A DNA stretch of 64,000 nucleotides, taken from contig OENT01000657.1 of NCBI GenBank assembly GCA_900239685.1, positions 23,913 to 87,912 on the forward strand, given 5' to 3'. The first letter of the stretch is position 1. Every line of letters starts with the position of its first letter. This document shows, piece by piece, positions 54,770-64,000 of this stretch. The stretch is from Rotaria macrura (Eukaryota > Rotifera > Eurotatoria > Philodinida > Philodinidae). Made by a program: the position numbers and the translations under genes. A model generated the notes under the pieces. The model made no database searches. It saw only the letters and a list, made by a program, of their open reading frames with translations, and had not been told where the DNA came from.

Positions 54770-55502
54770 AATGGGGTTTATGAAAGTCCAAATGGGGTAT
54801 ATTTGAAGTATATATTGCTTTTTAGAATGGGGTACATTATATCTCACGTTAAAATGGAGAATTCGATTGAGAAACCCGATGAAATTGAACTTCTTTTGTA
54901 GAAAGCAAACACAATATTTCACTATTTTTATAATTGGATTAGCTTTCTTATTCGTTTTCTCTCAAAAGACATTATACTAGTTAATTTATAGGTTTAACTG
55001 GTTTATCTCGAAAACTAAGAGATTCTTCACCTGTTGTTGCTTCTGAATCATCAGAAATTTCAATTTCATAACCCTTATTCAATGCCATGCGAATATTATC
55101 ATCAAATCTATTAAAGAGAAAATTTTAAACTAGATTTATTTTTGAGACAAAAAGAACTATGTATTCGTCAAATTTAATAGGAAAAGTTAATGAAACAATG
55201 GGAAACGAGAAAAAAAGAAAAATTTAGTAAAATTTATTTCATTATTCAAAGTGAAAATAGTATGTAAAGCCGAATAATTCAAGATGAAATTAAACAAAAT
55301 GGATGCTAAAATCTGCTGGTCAGTTCTTTACCAATACATTTAATTTAAGATGTCTTTATATTATAGAAATGAGGCGACTCTAGTGGAAAACATAGGCTAT
55401 TTTCATTAGAAGGTTCGTCAATCACACTGTACACTTAAAAGCTCCAATGGGGTATAAGGTATATACCTCGTGGGGTACAAAATGGTGAAATGGGGTACAT
55501 TT
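54770..55502. repeat. Two clusters of ATGGGGTA-type direct repeats flanking an orphan exon
   Basis: Copies of the word ATGGGGT(A/T) occur at 54770-54840 (three copies) and at 55445-55502 (three copies, including AATGGGGTACATT in both clusters). All are in direct orientation on either side of the orphan exon. This could be a mobilised block or two arms of an old element. Confidence 0.5.
54981..55107 (-). CDS. Orphan 3'-terminal exon of an unknown gene
   Basis: On the minus strand an acceptor (TTTAATAG) is followed by 42 open codons to TAA, reading FDDNIRMALNKGYEIEISDD, then an acidic Ser/Thr stretch and ending KPVKPIN. Composition is convincingly protein-like, but no upstream exon could be found before the tRNA-Asn at 56352. 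It may be a stranded fragment of a gene moved or broken by rearrangement. Family unknown. Confidence 0.4.
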
Positions 55503-56351
55503 GGCAGCCTTGCGTGTGATAGTAATCATATTTGCTATGTCCAGATACATTTCTTAAGCAGAAGGACATGCGTCGTTAAAATCAACATTAACTCATACTA
55601 TATAGTTACATTAGTCAACGTTTGGTTTCTCGAGTGGTATAGAGATGTCAAAAGAAAAAATTTAGAAGAAATGATCTTTGCTTAGGAGATACCAATCAAA
55701 AGATAGTTTTCTTATAGTAAAACGAGAATAACTGTAACATACAGTATGATACTTAATTCAATCAAGTAACCCAAGACAACATAATAGAATGACGTTCGTT
55801 TTTATTGTCTTTGTCCTCTAGATTCACTTCAGCATTTCATTGCCATATTCGGTAGCAAGATCTGATCGTCTCTTCTAAATCAATGATTGAGGAAAAACCA
55901 GCTGGTCAACGAACGCGTCGAGATTCTTCGTGAAACTTACTCACCTAGAGCTTTCAAATACTTTTCTATTGACGTCAGGATTGACGTGAATTCATTTTAG
56001 AAACATCGATAAAATAAAGATTCAATATACTTCAACTATTATTTTCACCTATAGGTGGATAATTACTTGGATACGAAATGCTATCATGTCAATAAATAGA
56101 TGTCGGATTTTATATTCATTGTATCGCTCTAATGCTTATTTAGTTAATATAAAATAAGTAAGAGAGGCGGTAGCATGAAAACAATTATGACAGACAATCA
56201 TTCTGATATTTCTCATTCGAGCAAGCAAATAGAAGAATGAGGATATGAATTTGTATGTGAATCCACACATTTTCAAACATTCAACAACAGTTACTTGTCG
56301 TCGTGAAACTTCTTTCCATTTATATCAAACAAATGATATGAAAAAAATAAG

Positions 56352-56425
56352 CGCTCCTGGGTGGGCTCGAACCACCAGCCTTCCGGTTAACAGCCGAACG
56401 CGCTAACCAATTGCGCCACAAGAGC
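56352..56425 (-). tRNA. trnN-GTT: tRNA-Asn (GTT), copy 2
   Basis: Reverse complement identical over all 74 bases to the copy at 54330; anticodon GTT. It begins the first of three related tandem units. Confidence 0.97.
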
Positions 56426-58598
56426 CATGATGACATTCGCTTGGCTCAAATGAGTGAAACCGAACCCGTTCGAAAATCTACATTAAATTGAATATCCTTC
56501 TTCACATTATTATCAGCGTCACACTTGCTTATTGAGACCATGTGACTTCGAAAGTTAGATATACATAGCATGCAGTACTTGTCATATACTCTACGAAAGT
56601 CAGTATTTTCCCATGTTTTACAACATAGGATAGCTTAGTTCCATATTCTAGTATTCCGTGGTAAGATTTAGAGTAGGCCCAATTGCAACTCTGATCAAGT
56701 TGGCCAAACGTTGAAATCGACGCGTTCTATCATATAATATATTCTCTCAATAGAAAAATGGCTTCCTATTTCCTGAAATACCCGATTTATTGTCAGAAAA
56801 ACGCATGGACATCATCACAACTTGATTCTCTTCTAGGGTCACAAAATCACAGCAATTCAGAAGGTTAGAGGCAACTCCCTTCTCTAGAAGTTCTCATGAG
56901 CCCTATTGTTTTCTCACATTCAGGCGACTCGAGCTGAACAACTTGAATTCGAATGTCCGAGAATAGGCTAGTGTTTAGTGCGAATCTTGTAAATTCTGAA
57001 GCGAATCCGTTTTCGAATCACTTTCTAAAATGGTGACAAATATGAAACCGAAGTCATCCTTGTCAAGGGAAAAATATTTTACTTTGCTTGCACATATACG
57101 AATATGTATCAGGTCGACATGAATGATAGGCAGCAACACACAGAAAAGATATTGTTACCAGCTATCGATTTTGTCAGTTTCCTGGTGGTGCCGACCGGAA
57201 TCGAATATATCCAATCACCGGATCCGTTCGTCTGATTCCTGCCTCGAAATTCGTAACTTATTCAGTGCTTTCCTGTAGAGTCTGACCTTTACTTTCCGGT
57301 CTGGGATATGAAGAAAAGAAAAAAATGTATCACTGGCTATAATGTGACATCTGGTGATACCATCGGACGGAAAGAAAAGCTCTTCATCTGTCGATTGTAG
57401 GTGAAACGAAATGACACGATACCTGCTTTTCTGCATGCTTACGGTTACGGTAAAAACTAGTCTTGTTAAACATGCAACACTGTATCCGTGAAAATAAGAT
57501 AATCGAACGAAAAAATAAGACACGCATTACTTCAAAGCATTCTAAGTGTTGCTATAGGGGATCGCAAAAACTTAACTACAGATAGTGGTGAAATCAGTTT
57601 TCAGACACGTTCACCACAGACCCCGGCTAGCAATACCACGAAAATGATGCGAACTCGAAATAGCTATTGATGAATATCTATCTCGCATTCGAATTATAAT
57701 CTTGACTTTCTCCGCATCAAAATGCCAATAGATGGAAGGAGAGAAATCCAGATCATGGTGGAAGCATGTCATATGTAAACGGCTGTGTACAATGAAAATA
57801 CAATAAGTAAAACAGGCCATATTTCTCAATGAGTAACAAGGCTCGGTACTATGACCGTGTGTGGTATAGAATGCTACAATATTACGGCGTTTTCCCTAGG
57901 CTATAATAAGGAAGTCATGTGTCAGTGATCGAGCGTAAAACTTTCAATGTGGGAAACCTTGAATACCATTTATGAACGGTCGTTCAGCGTAAGCTTACGT
58001 CGATCCGTAATCATCAAACTGCAGTCATGCATGTAATTTATCGGTTTTATATCGATTTCACCGACGCAAAACAATAATATCAGACTACTAAAATATGCAT
58101 TGGAAAAAAATCGCTGAGCTCCGTCTACGTCAATGAACTTCATTCTTGTCCGCGAACGTCGGAAACGTGTAACGGATTTTAGCCTTAGCAGGGGATTCAG
58201 GATCTTGAAGAGTACTTTTACAGAGACTGAAGCACGCAATATCGCATCCACCGATTTCATGGGATACAGGTAATTTAGTTCTATTTTCAAGCATGCCTAG
58301 TCGAACTGGAATCGATCCCTGCCTGAATCGTATGATGAATTACTAAAATATGGAACTAGGATTTTGAACATTGAATCCTATTGGAAACACTAAATGGTAT
58401 TTACCTTGTTACAATTCCATATGTACTCAGTTGTATAATTGTACTAACAAGACGTCGAGACAAGAAAAAGGAAAAAGAAGCACTGTACCGTATGAATCGA
58501 TCCACTTGTTAAATTGGTGATTAAGTATTTTTGATCAGTGTAAATATTAATTCTATTCAAAACGTTTTCAGATATAATGAAGAAATGTCAAAAAAGAA
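56426..58598. repeat. Tandem unit A beside tRNA-Asn copy 2
   Basis: About 2.2 kb with no convincing gene. Landmarks shared in order with units B and C include a GCTTGGCTCAAATGAGTGAAAC-like block after the tRNA (shared GAAACCGA core), an AAGTTAGAT...GCATA.TATGC block, a TTTTCGAATC...GACAAATATGAAA block near 57010, a CCGGAATC.ATATATNC...CCGGATCCGT block near 57195 and a CCCTGCCTGAATC block near 58318. Short open frames on the minus strand do not match between units, so there is no sign of a conserved protein. Confidence 0.65.
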
Positions 58599-58672
58599 CG
58601 CTCCTGGGTGGGCTCGAACCACCAGCCTTCCGGTTAACAGCCGAACGCGCTAACCAATTGCGCCACAAGAGC
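58599..58672 (-). tRNA. trnN-GTT: tRNA-Asn (GTT), copy 3
   Basis: Identical over all 74 bases to the other copies; anticodon GTT. The base just outside its 5' end differs from copies 2 and 4. Confidence 0.97.
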
Positions 58673-61600
58673 TATGGTGACCATGGCTTGAGTCGGATGG
58701 CTGAAACCGAGCTCGCATAAAAATCAATACTTATTTCCACGTACGTCTCCACACTGCTATTAGTGTCAGGTGTGACTTTGCGAAGCTGTATGACTACGGA
58801 AGTTAGATGGGCACAGTATGCTGTGCAAATCATATGCTCCCCAACACTGATTTCTCGCTTGTTTTATAAAGCATAATATCTTGGCTCCATATTCGAGTAT
58901 TTTGTGGCATGATGTGCAGAAGGGCCGATCCCAACTTAAATTTCGCAGGTTCTAAATAGTGATAGAACTCGGCCACGGATGGAATTCCACCCAAGCAGCA
59001 CTGCTTTTAAATAGAACTAGACGAACTCTATGGGATGAGCACTATCACAGTTTGATTATCGTGTCGGGTCGCAACATTGCACTGATTCAGAGGTTTGTGG
59101 CCATTTGTTTCTCTAAAGGGTATCATGGAATTAGTACCTTACGAATACTCAAGCGACGGAAGTAGAGCAGTTTCAATTGAATTGTCCCAGAATGACATCA
59201 ACAACTGTACAGACAATTAGCAAGTGTTTCGAGAGTATTTTGTATCTTCTCCAGAGAATTTGTCTCGAATCGCTTCCGATAATCATTACAGACATGAAAA
59301 TGAGTCGCCATCGTACAAGAAGCAGCTATTTTTTGTCACGTTCACATACAGAAACATATTCGATCTCGATGATTCCTGACGCGCGATTGTGTGAATTTCG
59401 AACGGGAATCTGATGGAAAGAAATCGTTGCCGACTGGAAACCACCGTAAAATATCTGGCGTTAGAAGCAAGAATCTGCACCGCGTATCGATCTACCCATT
59501 TCGCCAGGTCTAGGTGGTTCCAGCCGGAATCAGATATATTTCCTCACCAGATCCGTGTGTCTGATTTATGTTTGCCTGTTTCCAACATTTCCAGCACTTT
59601 CCTGTCTGATCTGGCCTATACTTCTCGACCAGGGATGGCAAGAAAAGAACAAATACTTGTACGTGCCTGGGTGATGTAATATGCGGTGTTGCCACTGCAA
59701 GGAAAGGAAAACAATAACATAGGATTTTTCGAATGAAAATAAAGACGGAACATTCCTCTTCTATGGAAAAAAATGCAATATAAGTAATGATTGCATTGTG
59801 CGTTTGTATAACAGTGAAAGCAAAAGGCGCGAAGCTGAAGTTCATAAACACCGAATACAGAAACCAAATAGTTCGGTTATTATCAATGGTAGGCGTAATG
59901 GAATGGCAGGCTATCATCTTTTGTTTGTGCCTGCACTTACGATAAAAACCAGCGTCGTCAACGTCTATAACGGTACCCGTGAGCATAAGATAAACGAATG
60001 AAAAATTCCTGCTCGTTTAACGTAAAAGCATTATTAGTGCTGCGATAAGCAATCGTCAATCGATCGCGAAAATTTCATTAAAGATAATGCTGAAGTTAGT
60101 TCTCAGAGATGCTCACAAGAGACTATGGCTGGATATAGTGCGAAAAAATAAGCACTCAGAACAGCTCACCAACATGTATCTCACACTCGTGTTCAAAGAC
60201 TTCTCTGTTTCCATGTCACAGTCTCGTCAGATGTAAGGTGGACAATATAGACCCCAATCGAAGAATATCATAAGTAAACTATTGCATCAAATTCAAGTCC
60301 GGTAATTGAAACAGGTCGTAATTCTACCCTTGTAATACGGGTAATAACACAGCCATATGTTGTATCAATTATGAAAATATTACGATGTCGTTTAGTGGAC
60401 TATATGGAGAAAATAAGGTGCCTGCCAATGAATCTAATACTGACGACGATAGAACAGGTAAATAGGACTTAGAAAAAGCCGTTTACTATAAAGTTACGCT
60501 GACCCATAATCATAGAACTGGGACAGTTCGAGGCTTTTGCAGCTTCTATACCATTTTCAACGATAAAAGAAAATAATCTCGGACTAGTAAGTTGTGCATT
60601 CGATGGAAACCGTTGAGTTCTGTCTGTCTCCATCAACTTCGTCTTTTGTTTCCTGACGTCGAGAAATTCCGATGCATTTTAGCAATAAACATGGCTATCG
60701 GAAACTTGGCGGCTACTCATTCCGAGACTGAAGAAGCAGTATGAGGCCAAACGAGTGCACTGGACTGTGCGTAGTTGAGCCGGGATAGATGCCTGGCTGA
60801 ATCCCTTTACACTATACTTTCGTTATTCTAGTCTTTAGATTTTTTCGTAGAGTAAATCACATTTTTCAGGATATCGGACGTGAATTTTCAGGGGAAGAGT
60901 ACATGATTGAATAGAGCGCGCAGATGTCTACTTGGAACCAGCGTGATCAGACTTGAAACGGGGCACAGTAAACCCCTAACCAAATAATACGCCATGGACT
61001 TGTGTCACATCTCCACACATCGTTAGTTTTTGAGAGGCTGTTAGCTCTCGTTTTGAGGATTATGTAGCAATGGTAGAACTAATATTTATTTTGCATAAAA
61101 TACAGAGCTAAACATGTTTTAATAATTGACTTCGTCGTCGTGACATATATATAATATATTGAGTATCGAGTGATCGATACGATAGAACATCAACAACTGC
61201 GCAATAACGAAAGACAAAAAGATAACCACAAGATGAATCATAGTTGAGAGATTACGTAACAAATCAAATAAGAAATTCGAAAAATAGATAAAATAAGATA
61301 AATGTTTAGCGTCAGTAAACATCATCTACTAACGTTAACAGAGGCCTTCCATTGAGGCTAAGTCTTAACCAATTATTAATTTTTTTAAAATTAAAATTAT
61401 AATAATTAATTAATTCTAATTGATACTTTAATTGAAGTTTTTGGTATTTTTTATGGACAAATTGACCTTCGGCGTAAAATACACTGGAAATGATGGAAAA
61501 TGAAGTGATTTTTCGAAAAACAACAGCAGAAAACTGGCAGAATTCAACTAATTATTAATAAATTTAAAAAAGAATAACTAATATGTAATTAATCATTTAA

Positions 61601-62301
61601 TTAGAGCATGGCCTTCTAATTAAGGTGGCCCTCTAATATCGGATGGCCTTCTATTTTTTTTTTGGGGGGGGGGNGAGAGATGGAGAACGAGGCAAGCGAG
61701 TAATTGACAAGAGTTACAAGAGAGAGAGAAATATTCGAAGTAGATATCAGAAACGCTCGAATGGCGAGTGGAAGATATCAGAAGAAGGAATGTATGAGTG
61801 TCTCAATGAAGAGAGATGTATAAAAACAGAGTGAGTAGATGAGGAAGAAAAAGAGAGAATAATTATGTTAAACTGAATTAACAATTTTAGGCGCAAAGCA
61901 ATAAGAGAGAAAAAGGGAGGGAAACTAGAAACTAGAAAGAGAAACAAACAAATGTGCAAACAATAAACATCAAGATAAGATCAGTGACGATTAGATCGTC
62001 ACAGGGGGGGAGGAGGTTACGAATTGTGCCACGAAATAATAAAATTTGGAACTAAGGTATCCTATGTTAACTGTTCATAGAAATAATAAGCGATAGCTCT
62101 GCAGTTGAAATCCTTGGATTCAAATGCTTTCGCTTAACTTACTTCTGTGTACGATAAGTTGCGACCAGAAAAAAGATAAGAAGTATTGTACCGTACGAAT
62201 CGATCCACTTATTTCATTGATGATTAAGTATTTCTGCTAAGTGTACATAATAATTCTATTCAAAACGTTTTCGGGTATCATGAAGAGACGCTAAAAAAGA
62301 A
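58673..62301. repeat. Tandem unit B with about 1.3 kb of extra sequence
   Basis: The first ~2.2 kb parallels unit A in landmark order (AGCCGGAATCAGATATATTT near 59520; GATAGATGCCTGGCTGAATCCC-like block near 60785). About 61000-62150 has no counterpart in unit A. It includes an AT-rich core, three spaced TGGCCTTCT-like words at 61612-61655, a G-run with an N at 61674 and a purine-rich stretch. The ~170 bases before tRNA copy 4 (about 62130-62301) match those before copy 3 (about 58440-58598). No gene recognised. Confidence 0.6.
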
Positions 62302-62375
62302 CGCTCCTGGGTGGGCTCGAACCACCAGCCTTCCGGTTAACAGCCGAACGCGCTAACCAATTGCGCCACAAGAGC
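62302..62375 (-). tRNA. trnN-GTT: tRNA-Asn (GTT), copy 4
   Basis: Identical over all 74 bases to the other copies; anticodon GTT; 5' flank very like that of copy 2 (CATGATGACATTCGCTTGG). Confidence 0.97.
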
Positions 62376-63283
62376 CATGATGACATTCGCTTGGCTCAAA
62401 TGACTGAAACCGAACCAATGCGAAAATCAACACCAATTTAAACATGTCTCCATATTGTTATTATTGTCAGATTTTACTTTACAAAGCTATACGACTAAAG
62501 AAGTTAGATGAGCATAGTATGCAGTCCATCTTAATTTATACGGTCTACGAAAGCAAATATTATCGCATGTATTATACCGTATCATATCTACGCTGCATAT
62601 TCCGAAATTTCGTGGCACAATTTATCCTAGGTCTGATTCCAAAAAACCAATGCTAGTTGAAGGCACCACCTTACTAGCTCTATCTATTCGGCATCCCATC
62701 AATTCGATTCCGTGTTTCCTTGACCTCAACACCTGGTCGGAAACTTGGTAGAATTAGACCAAATCAAAGAAATGGATACTATCGCAACATATGGCTATGT
62801 CTTCTCGCTTCAGTAGATTACAGCGATTACGAATTTAAGAGGTAATTTGTTTCTCCAAACTTTATGATGTACATTCTTATGTTCTCAAATTCAAGAGACT
62901 AGAACGGAACAATTGAAATTAGAATTTCCCAGAGTTGCATCGTCATCTATTCGGATAATTTGAAAGTGTTCAGCGCGTACCATGAAAATTCTTCTGTGAA
63001 TTATTAAATCGCGCTTTCGATAATGATGACAGATATGAAAAGAAGCTGTCGTTGTAGAAGAAATAAATCCTTTGCATGCATACGCGAAGAAATCAGAGCT
63101 CATCAATTCATAGCATACGATTCTGCGAATTTTTGGAGGAAGGCGGGGGTTACTCGCAGAAAAACTTCTGATTTTAGACGCACCAATGAGGTGACCGTTT
63201 CAGGCTTCTGATTTTCTCAGTTCCCAGTCTATTGTTATCGGAAAGAGATACATCTGGTCACCTGATTCGTTCGCCTGAGGGTT

Positions 63284-63328
63284 TGGGTGTGGGTGTATAC
63301 TTTGTGTAGAAGACGAAGCCCACACCCA
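63284..63328. repeat. Inverted repeat TGGGTGTGGG / CCCACACCCA
   Basis: Ten-base perfect arms separated by 25 bases. The G-rich arm extends to GGGTTTGGGTGTGGGTGT. TGTGGG is, as I recall, the telomeric repeat reported for bdelloid rotifers; two or three units here might be a short interstitial telomere-like patch. Confidence 0.55.
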
Positions 63329-63788
63329 CGCCCTTACTGCATATACACGTATTTACAGAAACTTGGTAAATATCGACATTCTTTGGAGTAAAGTCTTTTT
63401 TTTTATGATAACTAAAATTTGTTGAGTAGTTCGGAACAAGATGTATGCGTTAGATTGGACCAGAATTCGTCGCATGCTTTTAGAATTTTACTATGCTTGA
63501 GTGTTATTTAGCAGACGAAAGATATTTAATGTTTGATGTGTTCCTTGTCGCAATAAAATCTTTTATTTAAGCCTTACAAGAACATGAATTCTTCAACAAA
63601 ACTATAATGAAAAATATATACTATGATTTAATTGCGAATTATCCATTTACGTTTATCAAAACTATCAATTATATTGAAACCAATTCTGTTTTATACGCCT
63701 CTATAAGTGAAACGGCAAAGTACTATGACAGCTCCTGTCGATTTATTGACATCTGACCCTAGTCAAAATCTTTGACGTTTCTGGAAAA

Positions 63789-63825
63789 GATCCTTGCAAG
63801 ATCAGGTCAGGATCTTGCGAGGATT
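63789..63825. repeat. Imperfect palindrome
   Basis: Arms GATCCTTGCAAGATC and GATCTTGCGAGGATT pair at 13 of 15 positions with a seven-base loop. Further GGATCCTGCCAGGAT-like words follow at about 63887-63901. Confidence 0.6.
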
Positions 63826-63944
63826 CGCAGTTTTTTCCTGAGGAAACGACATTATCCTGAAAAAAGCGTGTAGCCACGAAGTGCTCCGGATCCTGCCAGG
63901 ATTTCAATACTGCAAAATGCAAGAGAAAAATATTTATGATAATA

Positions 63945-63999
63945 TCTGTCAAGATTTTACTAGGTTTTCCTAGAAGTTATTATCGGATATCTTGACAGA
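63945..63999. repeat. Perfect 11-base inverted repeat at the window edge
   Basis: TCTGTCAAGAT at 63945-63955 and its exact reverse complement at 63989-63999. Spacing and AT-rich centre suit a very small MITE or the end of a larger palindromic element continuing past the window. Confidence 0.55.
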
Positions 64000-64000
64000 A

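Larger units (their letters stand above)
54404..56351. other. Between first and second tRNA-Asn genes
   Basis: Contains an isolated coding-like terminal exon (54981-55107, minus) flanked by two clusters of ATGGGGTA-type repeats. Otherwise nothing is recognised on either strand. Confidence 0.45.
62376..63940. repeat. Tandem unit C (partial)
   Basis: Matches the first part of units A and B: the post-tRNA block, the AAGTTAGATGAGCATAGTAT region at 62500 and the GATGACAGATATGAAAAG region at 63024. Resemblance fades after about 63280, where G-rich inverted repeats and other palindromes begin. No gene recognised. Confidence 0.55.

Noticed and set aside
59510-59986. 158-codon minus-strand open frame in unit B
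   Set aside because: The homologous part of unit A does not keep the frame or peptide, so there is no evidence of selection for coding.
61660-61680. G-run with one ambiguous base
   Set aside because: Probably a sequencing or assembly weak point at a homopolymer rather than a biological signal.

Overview
The window looks like nuclear DNA of an animal with an AT-rich, compact genome. Genes have many GT-AG introns (often 50-100 bp), metazoan-only families are present (adducin, a Robo-type receptor, alpha-tubulin with a C-terminal Tyr), and gene nesting is common. A rotifer, possibly bdelloid, fits best, but this is inference; no sequence here proves the taxon. All exon models were built by hand from reading frame, splice-site consensus and phase.

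Layout. 1-2795 holds no recognisable gene. 2801-21501 is an adducin locus on the + strand: a head-only adducin paralog (2801-5770), then a full-length adducin (6077-21501, 14 coding exons, about 754 aa) ending in the basic MARCKS-like tail. Inside the 8.2 kb ninth intron of the full adducin, on the same strand, lies a separate two-exon gene (13032-19817) for a 1757-aa protein. Its centre is about 15 degenerate copies of a helix-plus-beta-hairpin repeat that I do not recognise; this is the most novel item in the window. 24272-26517 (-) is a small secreted protein resembling the N-terminal domain of selenoprotein P, with Cys in place of selenocysteine. 31124-36916 (+) is a Robo-type receptor (signal peptide, 5 Ig, 3 FN3, one TM, Gln-rich tail). 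38236-38923 (+) is a two-TM protein broken by an in-frame TGA. An assembly gap lies at 38991-39216. 41923-43701 (-) is a 450-aa alpha-tubulin lacking Lys40. 47111-47943 is an unrecognised, possibly broken gene. 49637-53476 (+) is zeta-crystallin/quinone oxidoreductase (8 exons), whose fourth intron carries an antisense PXK/Slob-like pseudokinase gene (50957-52570) with a TM segment and no visible PX domain.

54330-64000 is different in character. It has four identical tRNA-Asn(GTT) genes (one +, three -). The three minus-strand copies sit in diverged tandem units of 2.2-3.7 kb, so the tRNAs are constant while their surroundings have drifted. The right edge carries inverted repeats typical of small mobile elements.

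The genes are not an operon-like functional set. A loose theme is membrane skeleton and neuronal patterning (adducin, Robo, tubulin), but this may be chance. The adducin locus, with its duplicate and its nested repeat-protein gene, is the one place where neighbours may be functionally linked.
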